64,000 nucleotides of DNA, taken from positions 186,001 to 250,000 of the forward strand of contig NZ_CP009228.1 in assembly GCF_000755145.1 (NCBI RefSeq). The letters run 5' to 3'. Made by a program: the position numbers and the translations under genes. The DNA comes from Treponema putidum (GTDB lineage Bacteria > Spirochaetota > Spirochaetia > Treponematales > Treponemataceae). Under the pieces are notes generated by a model. That model worked only from the letters and a program-made list of their open reading frames with translations. It was not told the origin of the DNA and made no database searches. Shown one piece after another: positions 49,886 through 58,215 of the stretch. Each line of letters begins with the position of its first letter. The first letter of the stretch is position 1.

Positions 49886-50932
49886 TTACATAAACTCAAA
49901 GGCATCAAAGGGATAGCCGGCTCTTAAACTTGGAAGAGAAGCTTCAATTTCGGTATTTGAGGGAACTTTATAAGCCAAATTAAGTTTAAAAATCCGGTTT
50001 ACGGCCTTGCCGCAAAGTTCGTCCAGCCTTTTTTCGGAGCAGCCGGCCTTACGTAGTTCTTTTAAAAGAATCAGCGAACCGGCAAATCCCGGAATACCTG
50101 AAGCTCCCTTTTTCTTATCTTCATATGTATGGGGGGCGTGGTCGCTTTCAATCCAATCAACCCCGCCTGAGATAAGAGAGCTAAACACGGCTTCTTGCTC
50201 TTCTTTTTCACGCAAGGGAGGGTTCATCTTTACAAAGATACCCGATTTTTTATAAGCATCAGTGTTTAAGAGGGCGTGATGAGCCGTAGCCCCGCACGAA
50301 ATGTTAAGGCCTCTTTTTTTTGCCTCGGAAACGAGCCTTATGCCCTCTTTTGTACTTATGTGACAGACATGAAGGTGTCCCTTAAAGCCCTCGCTTTGCA
50401 TAAGTTCAATCTGATCCTTTATGGATTCGGTTTCGGCAATGGGAGGGCGGGCAAGGCTGTAAGTAAGAGGATTTTCAATATCAAAGATAGAATTATTCAT
50501 AAGGCTTTCTTTTTCGCAATGAATTGCAAGAACACCCCTGTAATCGAATTTTTTAAGAGAGGCATAGACTTTCCTCTGCTCTTCTTTTTCAACTATGCCC
50601 ATGTTTCCGGTCGAATGGCCAGCAAACATTTTAAAGCCGACTATTCTAGGAAAATTTTTTTTGTAGAACAAAACCATCTCTTCTATCTGTAAAGAATCTG
50701 AAGTAAGCCCCCCGTAAACGCCGTAAAAGGCAGGAAAGCCCGCCTCCTTTATGGATTTTTCTGCAAGGGCAAACCTGTCAAGGACGGCTTTTCCGGATGT
50801 AAGCGGAGGATTTGTATTCGGCATATCAAAGAAAGCCGTAAAACCTGCGGGGCAGGCTAAGGACAAAGCATGGACTATGGTTTCTTTTTCGGACAAAAGA
50901 CCGTCTCTAAGATGAACATGGGAATCTATCAT
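49886..50932 (-). CDS. pyrC: Dihydroorotase-like amidohydrolase
   Basis: A 348-residue amidohydrolase for pyrimidine synthesis. Metal-site motifs: IDSHVHLRDG (HxH), GFKMFAGHS (carboxylated Lys), LAIHCEKES (His), HVCHISTKEG (His) and ESDHAPHTYEDKK (Asp). The family also includes allantoinases and dihydropyrimidinases, but pyrF three genes on makes the pyrimidine role likely. No pyrB, pyrD or pyrE is visible in the window. Confidence 0.87.
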   Translation of the reverse strand: MIDSHVHLRDGLLSEKETIVHALSLACPAGFTAFFDMPNTNPPLTSGKAVLDRFALAEKSIKEAGFPAFYGVYGGLTSDSLQIEEMVLFYKKNFPRIVGFKMFAGHSTGNMGIVEKEEQRKVYASLKKFDYRGVLAIHCEKESLMNNSIFDIENPLTYSLARPPIAETESIKDQIELMQSEGFKGHLHVCHISTKEGIRLVSEAKKRGLNISCGATAHHALLNTDAYKKSGIFVKMNPPLREKEEQEAVFSSLISGGVDWIESDHAPHTYEDKKKGASGIPGFAGSLILLKELRKAGCSEKRLDELCGKAVNRIFKLNLAYKVPSNTEIEASLPSLRAGYPFDAFEFM

Positions 50933-50959
50933 AAATCAATCTTATTTAAAAACCTATAT

Positions 50960-51553
50960 TTAGAAAAATAAAACGGCTTCGCCGTACCCGTCATCTTTTA
51001 TAACACTTATTTCAAGTTTATTTTTTCCGTCGAATTCAATACCATCCAACATTATTTTTAAGGCATAGGCCTTTATAGGTTCAACTCCTTTATTAACCGT
51101 TTCGCTTATAACCCTCATTGTAATAATTTCATAAAAATCTCCGTTGATGGAAACGGTTATATCATCGGTGCTCAGCTCCGGAGCTATAGATTTTTGTTCT
51201 TCTAAAATAAGTTTTAAGCTCATTGGCCTAAAATAAACCATCATAGTATTATCCGTATCCAAAGAAGGGAAAAATATCAAACTAAAAATTTCTGTTTTAC
51301 CAAGCACAGGGTTTATCTCAAGGTCATTTCGTAAATCTATATTGTAACCCCAAAAATCAAGAAATTTTTGATGAAATCCTTTTGAAGCGATAAAATAAGG
51401 ATACTTTTTTGATTCAGCTTCCAAACGGAAACAGCCTGCTTCATCAGCTTCACCGCTGATGATAACTTCAAACCTCTCCGTTAAAAGAGCAACTTTAGCA
51501 TAACCGACAGGCTGTTTATTTCTATCCTGCACAATTCCTTTTATAACACTCAT
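50960..51553 (-). CDS. Hypothetical protein with an N-terminal carboxypeptidase-regulatory-like domain
   Basis: A protein of about 197 residues. The N-terminal part SVIKGIVQDRNKQPVGYAKVALLTERFEVIISGEADEAGCFRLEAESKKYPYFIASKGFHQKFLDF matches the beta-sandwich CarboxypepD_reg-like fold. The rest is unrecognised. The ATG at 51553 has AGGAG in front and a good promoter (TTGACA/TATAAT, 51604-51575, 18-base spacer). No signal peptide is evident, so the setting is cytosolic or unusual. Confidence 0.65.
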   Translation of the reverse strand: MSVIKGIVQDRNKQPVGYAKVALLTERFEVIISGEADEAGCFRLEAESKKYPYFIASKGFHQKFLDFWGYNIDLRNDLEINPVLGKTEIFSLIFFPSLDTDNTMMVYFRPMSLKLILEEQKSIAPELSTDDITVSINGDFYEIITMRVISETVNKGVEPIKAYALKIMLDGIEFDGKNKLEISVIKDDGYGEAVLFF

Positions 51554-51574
51554 AAAACAACTCCTGTGATTTAG

Positions 51575-51604
51575 ATTATAGCGTATAGAATAGAATATTG
51601 TCAA
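51575..51604 (-). promoter_or_regulatory. Promoter of the regulatory-domain hypothetical gene
   Basis: On the minus strand, TTGACA (51604-51599), 18-base spacer, TATAAT (51580-51575), normal leader with AGGAG. Confidence 0.65.
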
Positions 51605-51618
51605 GGCAAAAACAAAAA

Positions 51619-53331
51619 CTATTTCCGCTTATACTTTGAGGCGGAACCTAGACTTTCTTTTTTCCTTTGTGTTCCGTTTTTCCGTTTTTGCCCCAGTTTG
51701 CCTTTGCCGATACGGCCCGAAGATTTGGGGCTTTCGCTTTTTATGTCAATATGCATATGAGGCAGGCCTCTTTTCTTTTTACAAAGGCGCAGAGCATCAT
51801 TTGCGGCATTTTTAGGCATTGTCGCAAGGGAAAACTTATCCATAACCTCTATATCATCTACAAGCCTCTCAGGTATTGAAAGAAGACGGCTTAGCATTTC
51901 GGCAAGTTTGCGCTTTGTAATGCCGTCCTTTCGGCCTACACCTATATAAAGGCGCAAAAAATCGTCATCCGATTTTCGAGCCCTCCCTTCGGAGCGCACA
52001 GGCTTTATTGTTTTATAATGTGCAGGCGATAAAAATGAGCCGTACTGCATTTGAAGAATAAAGGAGAGGACTGTTTGGGCATCTCCGTATTCGGTGAGCT
52101 TATTTGCAAAGGCGGCAAAGCCCTGTTCAGGTTTTTCTTCATTCATCTTTTTTTCGATTTGGGCAGCCGTCTCTTTTAAGATACGTGTACGTTTGATTTC
52201 GATGACTTGCTCGATTGAAGGAATTTTACCTTCTTTTAATTCTCCGCGGGCATGCTTGCGCAGGTACTCTATTCTTTTTACCTCATTAGGCCGTACAAAG
52301 CTGACGGCAATCCCTGCCGCTCCGGCTCGTCCCGTTCTTCCTATACGGTGGGTATAAGTCGGCCCGTCATAAGGAATTGCATAGTTTACAACATGGGAAA
52401 TGCCTTCGATGTCTATACCCCGTGCGGCTACATCTGTTGCGACCAAAATGCGGGTCTTTTTCGATCTAAAGCGTTCCAATATTTTTTCCCTTTGGCTTTG
52501 AGGAATATCTCCGTGGAGGGCGGCAGCTTCATAATGCCTTTCGTCAAGCTCCTTTGCAACATCATCGGCATCGATTTTTGTTTGGCAAAATACGAGGCCG
52601 TAAAAGTCAGGGCTTGTATCTATAAGACGGACAAGGGCTTCGGTTTTATCCCCTTCCCTTACGACCCAAAAAAATTGTTCCGTTAAAGATGCTCTTTCTT
52701 CTTGAGGTTCTTCTTCGACAATTTCATAGTCCCCCATAAAGTCGGAAGCTATAGTTAGTATCTGCTTGGGCATCGTCGCCGAAAACATTAAAACACGGGC
52801 TTCAGGATTTGCCTGTGAAAAGATATTTTCTATGTCTTCGATAAAGCCCATATTAAGCATCTCATCGGCTTCATCCAAAATAAAATATTCTATATCTTCA
52901 ATTTTTAGGGAGCCCCGTTCAAGATGATCCATTACGCGGCCGGGTGTTCCTACAACTATTTCAACGCCGGTTTTTAGACTTCTGAGTTGAGGGCCTATCG
53001 CCGCTCCACCGTAAACGGTTGTGATACGGGGATATTCTTCAATCCTAAAAGACTCAAGTTCACCGGCAACTTGAACGGCAAGCTCTCTGGTAGGAACTAA
53101 AATAAGGGCTCTCACCTTTCCGGTATTTGAACGCAGCTCCTGCACAAGAGGAAGGCCGAAAGCGGCCGTCTTTCCCGTTCCTGTCCGGGCCTTAGCGATA
53201 ACATTTGCTTCTCCTGAAAGAAGACGGGGAATAGCCAAAACCTGAATAGGAGTAGGTTCTTCAAAACCCTTGGCTTCAACTGCTTGCAGGACTATATCGT
53301 CAAGTCCCAGTTCTTTAAAAGTAATTAACAT
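51619..53331 (-). CDS. DEAD-box RNA helicase (DeaD/CsdA-like) with basic C-terminal tail
   Basis: A 570-residue helicase. Motifs appear in order: Q motif KGFEEPTPIQV, ARTGTGKTAAFG (Walker A), PTRELAVQV, TPGRVMDHL, VLDEAD-type DEADEMLNMGF, SATMP, VCQTKIDADDVAKEL, ARGIDIEGISHVVNY and HRIGRTGRAG. A DbpA-like RNA-binding region (LRLYIGVGRKDGITKRKLAEML) follows, then a Lys/Arg-rich tail. Such proteins act in ribosome assembly and cold growth. Confidence 0.93.
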   Translation of the reverse strand: MLITFKELGLDDIVLQAVEAKGFEEPTPIQVLAIPRLLSGEANVIAKARTGTGKTAAFGLPLVQELRSNTGKVRALILVPTRELAVQVAGELESFRIEEYPRITTVYGGAAIGPQLRSLKTGVEIVVGTPGRVMDHLERGSLKIEDIEYFILDEADEMLNMGFIEDIENIFSQANPEARVLMFSATMPKQILTIASDFMGDYEIVEEEPQEERASLTEQFFWVVREGDKTEALVRLIDTSPDFYGLVFCQTKIDADDVAKELDERHYEAAALHGDIPQSQREKILERFRSKKTRILVATDVAARGIDIEGISHVVNYAIPYDGPTYTHRIGRTGRAGAAGIAVSFVRPNEVKRIEYLRKHARGELKEGKIPSIEQVIEIKRTRILKETAAQIEKKMNEEKPEQGFAAFANKLTEYGDAQTVLSFILQMQYGSFLSPAHYKTIKPVRSEGRARKSDDDFLRLYIGVGRKDGITKRKLAEMLSRLLSIPERLVDDIEVMDKFSLATMPKNAANDALRLCKKKRGLPHMHIDIKSESPKSSGRIGKGKLGQKRKNGTQRKKESLGSASKYKRK

Positions 53332-53378
53332 AATTTTTTAAATATAATAAATTCGTAAGAAAAAATCTATAGCTCAAA

Positions 53379-53407
53379 TTGACACATTTTCCGTTTTAGG
53401 CTAAACT
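53379..53407 (+). promoter_or_regulatory. Leaderless promoter of pyrF
   Basis: TTGACA (53379-53384), 17-base spacer, TAAACT (53402-53407), nine bases to the ATG at 53417. No Shine-Dalgarno. Confidence 0.65.
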
Positions 53408-53416
53408 TACTCGTAT

Positions 53417-54319
53417 ATGAACTACATCGATTTATTAAAAACTTCGGCAGAAAAAACAAATAACTGCGCATGTATGGGCTTAGACCCTATTTTTGAAGCT
53501 GTTCCAAATAAAACGGGAAGAGTAAAGGATAATCTTGTAAACTTTTTTAAAGAGCTTTTCGGTAAGATGCAGGAAAGAAATTTAGTTCCGGCAGCTTTTA
53601 AACCGAATATAGGTTATTATTCGGCTCTTGATAAACCCAGAGAAAAGGATTTTTCTGGTTCTGAAAGCCTTGCAGAAATTTTATCCCTAATCGAAAAAAA
53701 ATTTTCCGGCATTCCTGTGATCCTCGATTCAAAGCGTGGAGATATTGCCCGCTCCAGTCTTAACTATGCTATCGAAGCATTTGACGGCTGGAAGGCGGAT
53801 GCTTTAACGGTAAGTCCCTACATGGGAAGCGATTCTATTCTTCCTTTTATTTCTGAAAAATATTCGGATAAGGGAGCTTATATTTTAAACCGGACAAGTA
53901 ATCCCGGGGCAAAGGATTTTCAAAATCTTAAAACGGATTCTGAAAGCAAAAATAATTCGGAGCTTTATATCCATGTTGCAAAAAAAATTGCTTTTTATGC
54001 AAAGGAATTTCCGGGAACGGGGGCCGTTGTAGGAGCTACGGGAATGGAAGAGTTAAGAGTAATTTCAGATATTTATGCTCAAGCAGGAGAGGTTCCCATG
54101 CTGATTCCGGGAGTCGGCTCCCAAGGAGGGGATGCAAAAACGGTAATGGAAGTTCTTAAAAATACAGGCTGCGATTTATCCCTTATACGAATAAACAGTT
54201 CAAGTGCCTTAACCCATCCTTGGAAAAAAGCACCTGTGCCTGAAAACTATTTGGAGCTTTGTATAAACAATATCGAAAAACTTCTAACCGATACTGCAAT
54301 TAACAGCATCAGTTTTTAG
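53417..54319 (+). CDS. pyrF: Orotidine 5'-phosphate decarboxylase (type 2)
   Basis: A 300-residue enzyme for the last step of UMP synthesis. The catalytic motif is VILDSKRGDIARSSLNYA (DxKxxDI), with MGLDPIFE near the N-terminus, GAVVGATGMEELR and MLIPGVGSQGGDAKTV in the phosphate-binding part. The length fits the longer type 2 (PyrF_2) group. The start lies nine bases after a -10 box. Its 3' end overlaps the convergent DUF4340 gene by 11 bases. Confidence 0.94.
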   Translation: MNYIDLLKTSAEKTNNCACMGLDPIFEAVPNKTGRVKDNLVNFFKELFGKMQERNLVPAAFKPNIGYYSALDKPREKDFSGSESLAEILSLIEKKFSGIPVILDSKRGDIARSSLNYAIEAFDGWKADALTVSPYMGSDSILPFISEKYSDKGAYILNRTSNPGAKDFQNLKTDSESKNNSELYIHVAKKIAFYAKEFPGTGAVVGATGMEELRVISDIYAQAGEVPMLIPGVGSQGGDAKTVMEVLKNTGCDLSLIRINSSSALTHPWKKAPVPENYLELCINNIEKLLTDTAINSISF

Positions 54320-55223
54320 AATCTTCAAAAATAGAATCTAAAATGGAATCGATGCGGCGTTTTGTGTATCCGCTTATGACATAAGAATTACTGAAGCCTG
54401 AATCAAACAGAATAAAATCGCCGCTCTCCATCGGTGTAAGAAAAATATTTATTTTTTCTCCCGTACCTAAAGTTAAATTAAGCTCTTGAGTTTCCGAATT
54501 AGTAATCGGAAATGCGGGAAAAATATCTATACATGAAAATTGTTTTAAAAATGTTTCCAATTCGTCAATTTTTTCTTTATTTTTATCCGAAAGGGTGATA
54601 AGCTGTTTGTTTTTTTCGATAAGTTGAATTGAGTTATTTTCAAATCTGTATTTATAAATTTGTAAGTCAAGCCAAAAATTTGTTTTTACGGTTAAAAAAG
54701 AAGCTAAGACATCGGGCATAATAAAAATTTTTGTTCGGGCATCTATTCGGACATAACGGTTTATCCCTAGAGTATCGTTTTTTCCGAAAACAAAATCACC
54801 TATTATAGTTTTATCTGAACGTAATAGCTGTAGGCGGGCGGCATGATCTTCATCCAAGCCGAAATTAATATATTGCTTTATGTCATTGCTTACAAATTTA
54901 AAATTTTGTTTAGTACTTAAAACCGAAAAAAATCTTTCAATTAAGGCGGGCTGGACCTTATATTCTCCCGATTGAGTACTTAAAATAAACTTATCTTTTT
55001 TTTTGATAAGTCTTAACTCGTTAAAACGCGGAGGAAGAGAATTATCGGGAATAGTAAAAACAATTTCGTATATGTTTTCTATATTTTGTTTTAAAACAAA
55101 GGAGATGTTAAAAACATTAGCTTCATTTTTTGGAATATTTAAAAAAATCAAACTTAATAGAAAAAAAATATTTGCAAAAATCAAAATTTGAGTATATTTT
55201 TTTAGTTTAAAAAAGTTTTTCAC
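54309..55223 (-). CDS. DUF4340 domain protein of the Gld-like ABC operon
   Basis: A protein of about 304 residues anchored by one N-terminal helix (YTQILIFANIFFLLSLIFL), the rest periplasmic with repeated beta strands typical of DUF4340. It is usually encoded next to GldG-type proteins. A GTG at 55223 is chosen because AAGGAG lies six bases before it and it overlaps the upstream stop by four bases (GTGA). The frame is open to 55253. Confidence 0.75.
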   Translation of the reverse strand: MKNFFKLKKYTQILIFANIFFLLSLIFLNIPKNEANVFNISFVLKQNIENIYEIVFTIPDNSLPPRFNELRLIKKKDKFILSTQSGEYKVQPALIERFFSVLSTKQNFKFVSNDIKQYINFGLDEDHAARLQLLRSDKTIIGDFVFGKNDTLGINRYVRIDARTKIFIMPDVLASFLTVKTNFWLDLQIYKYRFENNSIQLIEKNKQLITLSDKNKEKIDELETFLKQFSCIDIFPAFPITNSETQELNLTLGTGEKINIFLTPMESGDFILFDSGFSNSYVISGYTKRRIDSILDSIFEDSKN

Positions 55224-55897
55224 TTTAATCTCCTTTGTTTTACAAAAACGCAAAGACCTACAATAAAAATAGAAAGAGGAAGAAGTATGATAGAAATTAA
55301 TCTTGCTCTAAATATAAGGCTTGTCATTTTTTCCCTATCTTCAAAGTGTTTAAAGGGCGGAGGAGAATGTTTTTTGTTTTTTAATAAAAGAAGATTATCT
55401 TTTAAAGAAACATATTCCAAACAGTTTACCATAAAATCCATATTGTATGTAGAACCGGTGTAATCTATTGCCCTGCTTATCATATACTCATCGCTTATAA
55501 CCAAGATACGGGAAGGCTTTGTCTGCCCTGCAACAATTACCGAAGGCTTAAAAGACGCATCTTCAAATTTTTTTAAATGATTTTCAAGAGGATCGGTGCT
55601 GTAAGAATCAAAAACCGTCAAAGAGTTTTTACCTGTAAGTGCATAAGGAACAAGCTCGGTGTTTTTATTTAAATCCAAATCGATTGAAGAAGGCCAAAAA
55701 GAAATCAATGACCTGTAAGCTGCAAATATAGGATGGTCTCGGTTAATACCGCTTAAAGGAAGCTGAATCCAAAAAGGATAATTGATTAACTTTGTGCCAT
55801 TATTATCGACTTGGGACATCGTAATACGGAAGTTATTTATTAAATCCAAGGCCATATCGGCATTTATATAAAAACCGTGATGTGAAAGAACATCCAA
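55220..55897 (-). CDS. GldG-like ABC auxiliary protein, C-terminal part after a frameshift
   Basis: The 225-residue frame begins with an ATG-like codon but no ribosome binding site. It continues the GldG sequence (DVLSHHGFYINADMALDLINNFRITMSQVDN) and ends with a membrane helix (ISIILLPLSIFIVGLCVFV). Adding one T to the seven-T run at 55964-55970 (coding strand) joins it to the upstream part as VFFVSGNKVDVKGSWKATPKINDALLDVL. The reading overlaps the DUF4340 gene start by four bases. Confidence 0.7.
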   Translation of the reverse strand: MDVLSHHGFYINADMALDLINNFRITMSQVDNNGTKLINYPFWIQLPLSGINRDHPIFAAYRSLISFWPSSIDLDLNKNTELVPYALTGKNSLTVFDSYSTDPLENHLKKFEDASFKPSVIVAGQTKPSRILVISDEYMISRAIDYTGSTYNMDFMVNCLEYVSLKDNLLLLKNKKHSPPPFKHFEDREKMTSLIFRARLISIILLPLSIFIVGLCVFVKQRRLK

Positions 55898-55938
55898 TAA
55901 GGCATCATTTATTTTAGGAGTTGCTTTCCAAGACCCCT

Positions 55939-56706
55939 TTACATCAACCTTATTTCCCGAAACAAAAAAACAGCCTTGCCTTCTTTTTGTAAAAACATAT
56001 CTATCGCAGCAGCGGAAGAATAATCTATATAATCGGATCCTATAACCAAAAGCGGAAACTCGGCGGGTATGTTGTTTACAGGTAATTCCAGAGGTAAAAC
56101 ATTAAAACCTGCATATTCAAGCCAAGGAATTACATAAGAATAATCGGTTGCAAGCAAAGCAGGATCTGCAATAAGAAAAATTGTTTCCGCTTGGGTATTC
56201 CCCAAAGCATCATCCCTCATACTCAAAATAAATCTTGCGAGGTCATACTCTAATGTATCAATATCGTCGATAAAGGGGATAACTCTTGTTTGTCCCATAT
56301 ATTCTACCATAAGACCCGAATATAATTTATGAATTATCTTTACGGCATTATCCTGAGCTTCTATTTCACGCGGAACAAGTCCTATCCTGCTTATTGCATC
56401 GGATGAAAGGCTTGAAGTATCTGTTACTACAACATCAAAATTTCCCTTGGAATATAATTTATATTCCGATAACATATCATTTAAATATTTTAATGAAGGA
56501 AAAAAACTATCAACATTTAAACTTTTAAACCAAGTTACTTTTACGGAACTCTCAAGATTGACCAATAATTCTTTTGTGTAATTTGACAAGGTGTAATTTT
56601 TTTCTTTTGTCATATCAAGTCTAAAATATACTTTTGAAGAAACAAGAGAAATTAAAATAAGCATCAAAACAAAAAGAAAAAATTGAAACTTATATTCTTT
56701 TTTCAT
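55939..56706 (-). CDS. GldG-like ABC auxiliary protein, N-terminal part before a frameshift
   Basis: A 255-residue frame with an N-terminal helix (FQFFLFVLMLILISLVSSKVYF) and the GldG/ABC_transp_aux periplasmic domain (RLDMTKEKNYTLSNYTKELLVNLES, GLMVEYMGQTRVIPFIDDIDTLEYDLARFIL). It stops at 55939 right after the seven-T run in AVFLFREIRLM. Together with the next frame the protein would have about 495 residues, the normal size. Its ATG overlaps the GldF stop by four bases, so the operon is tightly packed. Confidence 0.78.
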   Translation of the reverse strand: MKKEYKFQFFLFVLMLILISLVSSKVYFRLDMTKEKNYTLSNYTKELLVNLESSVKVTWFKSLNVDSFFPSLKYLNDMLSEYKLYSKGNFDVVVTDTSSLSSDAISRIGLVPREIEAQDNAVKIIHKLYSGLMVEYMGQTRVIPFIDDIDTLEYDLARFILSMRDDALGNTQAETIFLIADPALLATDYSYVIPWLEYAGFNVLPLELPVNNIPAEFPLLVIGSDYIDYSSAAAIDMFLQKEGKAVFLFREIRLM

Positions 56707-57389
56707 CTTACATCCCTTTGTTTTGTTAGAATAAAAACATTCAACTCAATTCCTAAAACAACTAAAATTAAATAGAAGATAAGGTCTCTGGAATCAAACA
56801 GTCCCCGTGCAGCCGATTCAAAATGAGGGCTAAAAGAAAAATAACCTATAATCGTATTCAGCAATAACGGAAGATTTAAATTTTTTGTTAAAGGGTAAAT
56901 AAGGGTAAAAAATAAAACCGTCAAAAATGAAAGCAAAAAATTAATTTCAGATTTACCGCTTACAGCCGAAAGTCCTAGAGAAATGGAAATAATACCCGTA
57001 CCGAATAAAAACATAGAAATATAAGAAACAAAAAAAGAACCGGAATCAAAATAAGCCAATGAAAAAACGGAAAGCGGTATTACTAGACTTAAAGCGATCA
57101 TAATAGACCAGCTTAAAATAAGGCTTAAATATTTACCCAATACAATATAGCGTATTGAGACCGGCAGAGAAAACAAGAATTTATCGGTAAATTGCTTTTT
57201 TTCATCACTCCATACACTCATCGTCAGCATCGGAATCACAATGCAAAACAATATAGGCATGTTTAAAAAAAAAGTTTTTAGATCCGACAAGCCTGCGTTA
57301 AACCACGAATCGGAACCGATGAAAGCAATACCCGCACTCGTTAGAAAAAAAAGAGAAGAAGCATAAAAAGGAGAACTTTTATACATCAT
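56703..57389 (-). CDS. GldF-like ABC-2 permease, N-terminus probably truncated by a frameshift
   Basis: A 228-residue permease with six helices, ABC-2 type, of the kind encoded beside GldA and GldG. The usual start of the family (AKKEFxxxYKSSPFYAS) would lie upstream. In frame before 57389 the reading is TYFFIAKKEFKM, but it is blocked by a stop. An ATG at 57448 in another frame (MNLEKTDKKLIF) joins it if one T is added to the seven-T run (plus strand A run 57411-57417). The start MMYKSS at 57389 has no ribosome binding site. Confidence 0.75.
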   Translation of the reverse strand: MMYKSSPFYASSLFFLTSAGIAFIGSDSWFNAGLSDLKTFFLNMPILFCIVIPMLTMSVWSDEKKQFTDKFLFSLPVSIRYIVLGKYLSLILSWSIMIALSLVIPLSVFSLAYFDSGSFFVSYISMFLFGTGIISISLGLSAVSGKSEINFLLSFLTVLFFTLIYPLTKNLNLPLLLNTIIGYFSFSPHFESAARGLFDSRDLIFYLILVVLGIELNVFILTKQRDVR

Positions 57390-57428
57390 CTTAAATTCTT
57401 TTTTTGCAATAAAAAAATAAGTTTTTTA

Positions 57429-58211
57429 TCAGTTTTTTCTAAATTCATTTTTATTTATCCCCGCAAAAAATTCAAAGGCTTTTTCCAATACGGAATAATT
57501 TATTTCCGAATCAAACTCACAGCCTTCAGCCTGTAATTGTTCTTTTATTTCTAAAAGATTACCTTCGGCTATTATTTCTCCCTTATTAAGTAAAATATGA
57601 TTTGAGCAAAGCTCTGCAGCTTGTCTTAAATCATGGGTGCATATCAAAATAGTTTTTTCTTTTGCAATACGCAATATTTTTTTTTCAAAATCTTTTACCT
57701 GAACAGAATCAAAACCTGAAGCAGGTTCATCTAAAATAATCAAAGGAGGATTATGTAAAACAGCTTGAGCAAGCCCTACACGCTGCTTAAAGCCCTTAGA
57801 CAAACTTTTAATTGAATTATTTTTTACTTCATTTATTTCACAAAAATCGATTACCTCATTTAAAGCGTCATTCAATTTATTTTTTTCTATTCCGTGCATT
57901 TGACCTGCAAAATATAAAAAATCATAAACTGTCATATTTGAATAAAGAGGGTTTTGCTCATATAGGATGCCTATAAGTTTTTTTGCTTCGATGCCGTTAT
58001 TTAATATGGAATATGGGCCTATAAAAGCGCCTCCTTCGTCCGGAGTATAATAGCCTGAAATGCAGTTTATGATACTGCTTTTGCCGGCACCGTTTAAACC
58101 TAGAAGCGAAGTTATTTCACCTGTTTTTAATTCAAACGAAATATTTTTACAGCCTACGACCGGAGCTTTTCTACTTCCGTAATATTTACTTAAATTTTGT
58201 ACTTTGAGCAT
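57429..58211 (-). CDS. GldA-like ABC transporter ATPase
   Basis: A 260-residue ATPase with LLGLNGAGKSSIINCISGYY (Walker A), IKSLSKGFKQRVGLAQAVLH (signature LSKGF), LIILDEPASGFDSVQ (Walker B) and the switch ICTHDLRQAAEL. The signature LSKGF differs from LSGGQ but is common in this exporter class. It drives the permease and auxiliary proteins downstream. It is directly preceded (four bases) by the SpoIIE-type protein gene. Confidence 0.86.
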   Translation of the reverse strand: MLKVQNLSKYYGSRKAPVVGCKNISFELKTGEITSLLGLNGAGKSSIINCISGYYTPDEGGAFIGPYSILNNGIEAKKLIGILYEQNPLYSNMTVYDFLYFAGQMHGIEKNKLNDALNEVIDFCEINEVKNNSIKSLSKGFKQRVGLAQAVLHNPPLIILDEPASGFDSVQVKDFEKKILRIAKEKTILICTHDLRQAAELCSNHILLNKGEIIAEGNLLEIKEQLQAEGCEFDSEINYSVLEKAFEFFAGINKNEFRKN

Positions 58212-58215
58212 GATT

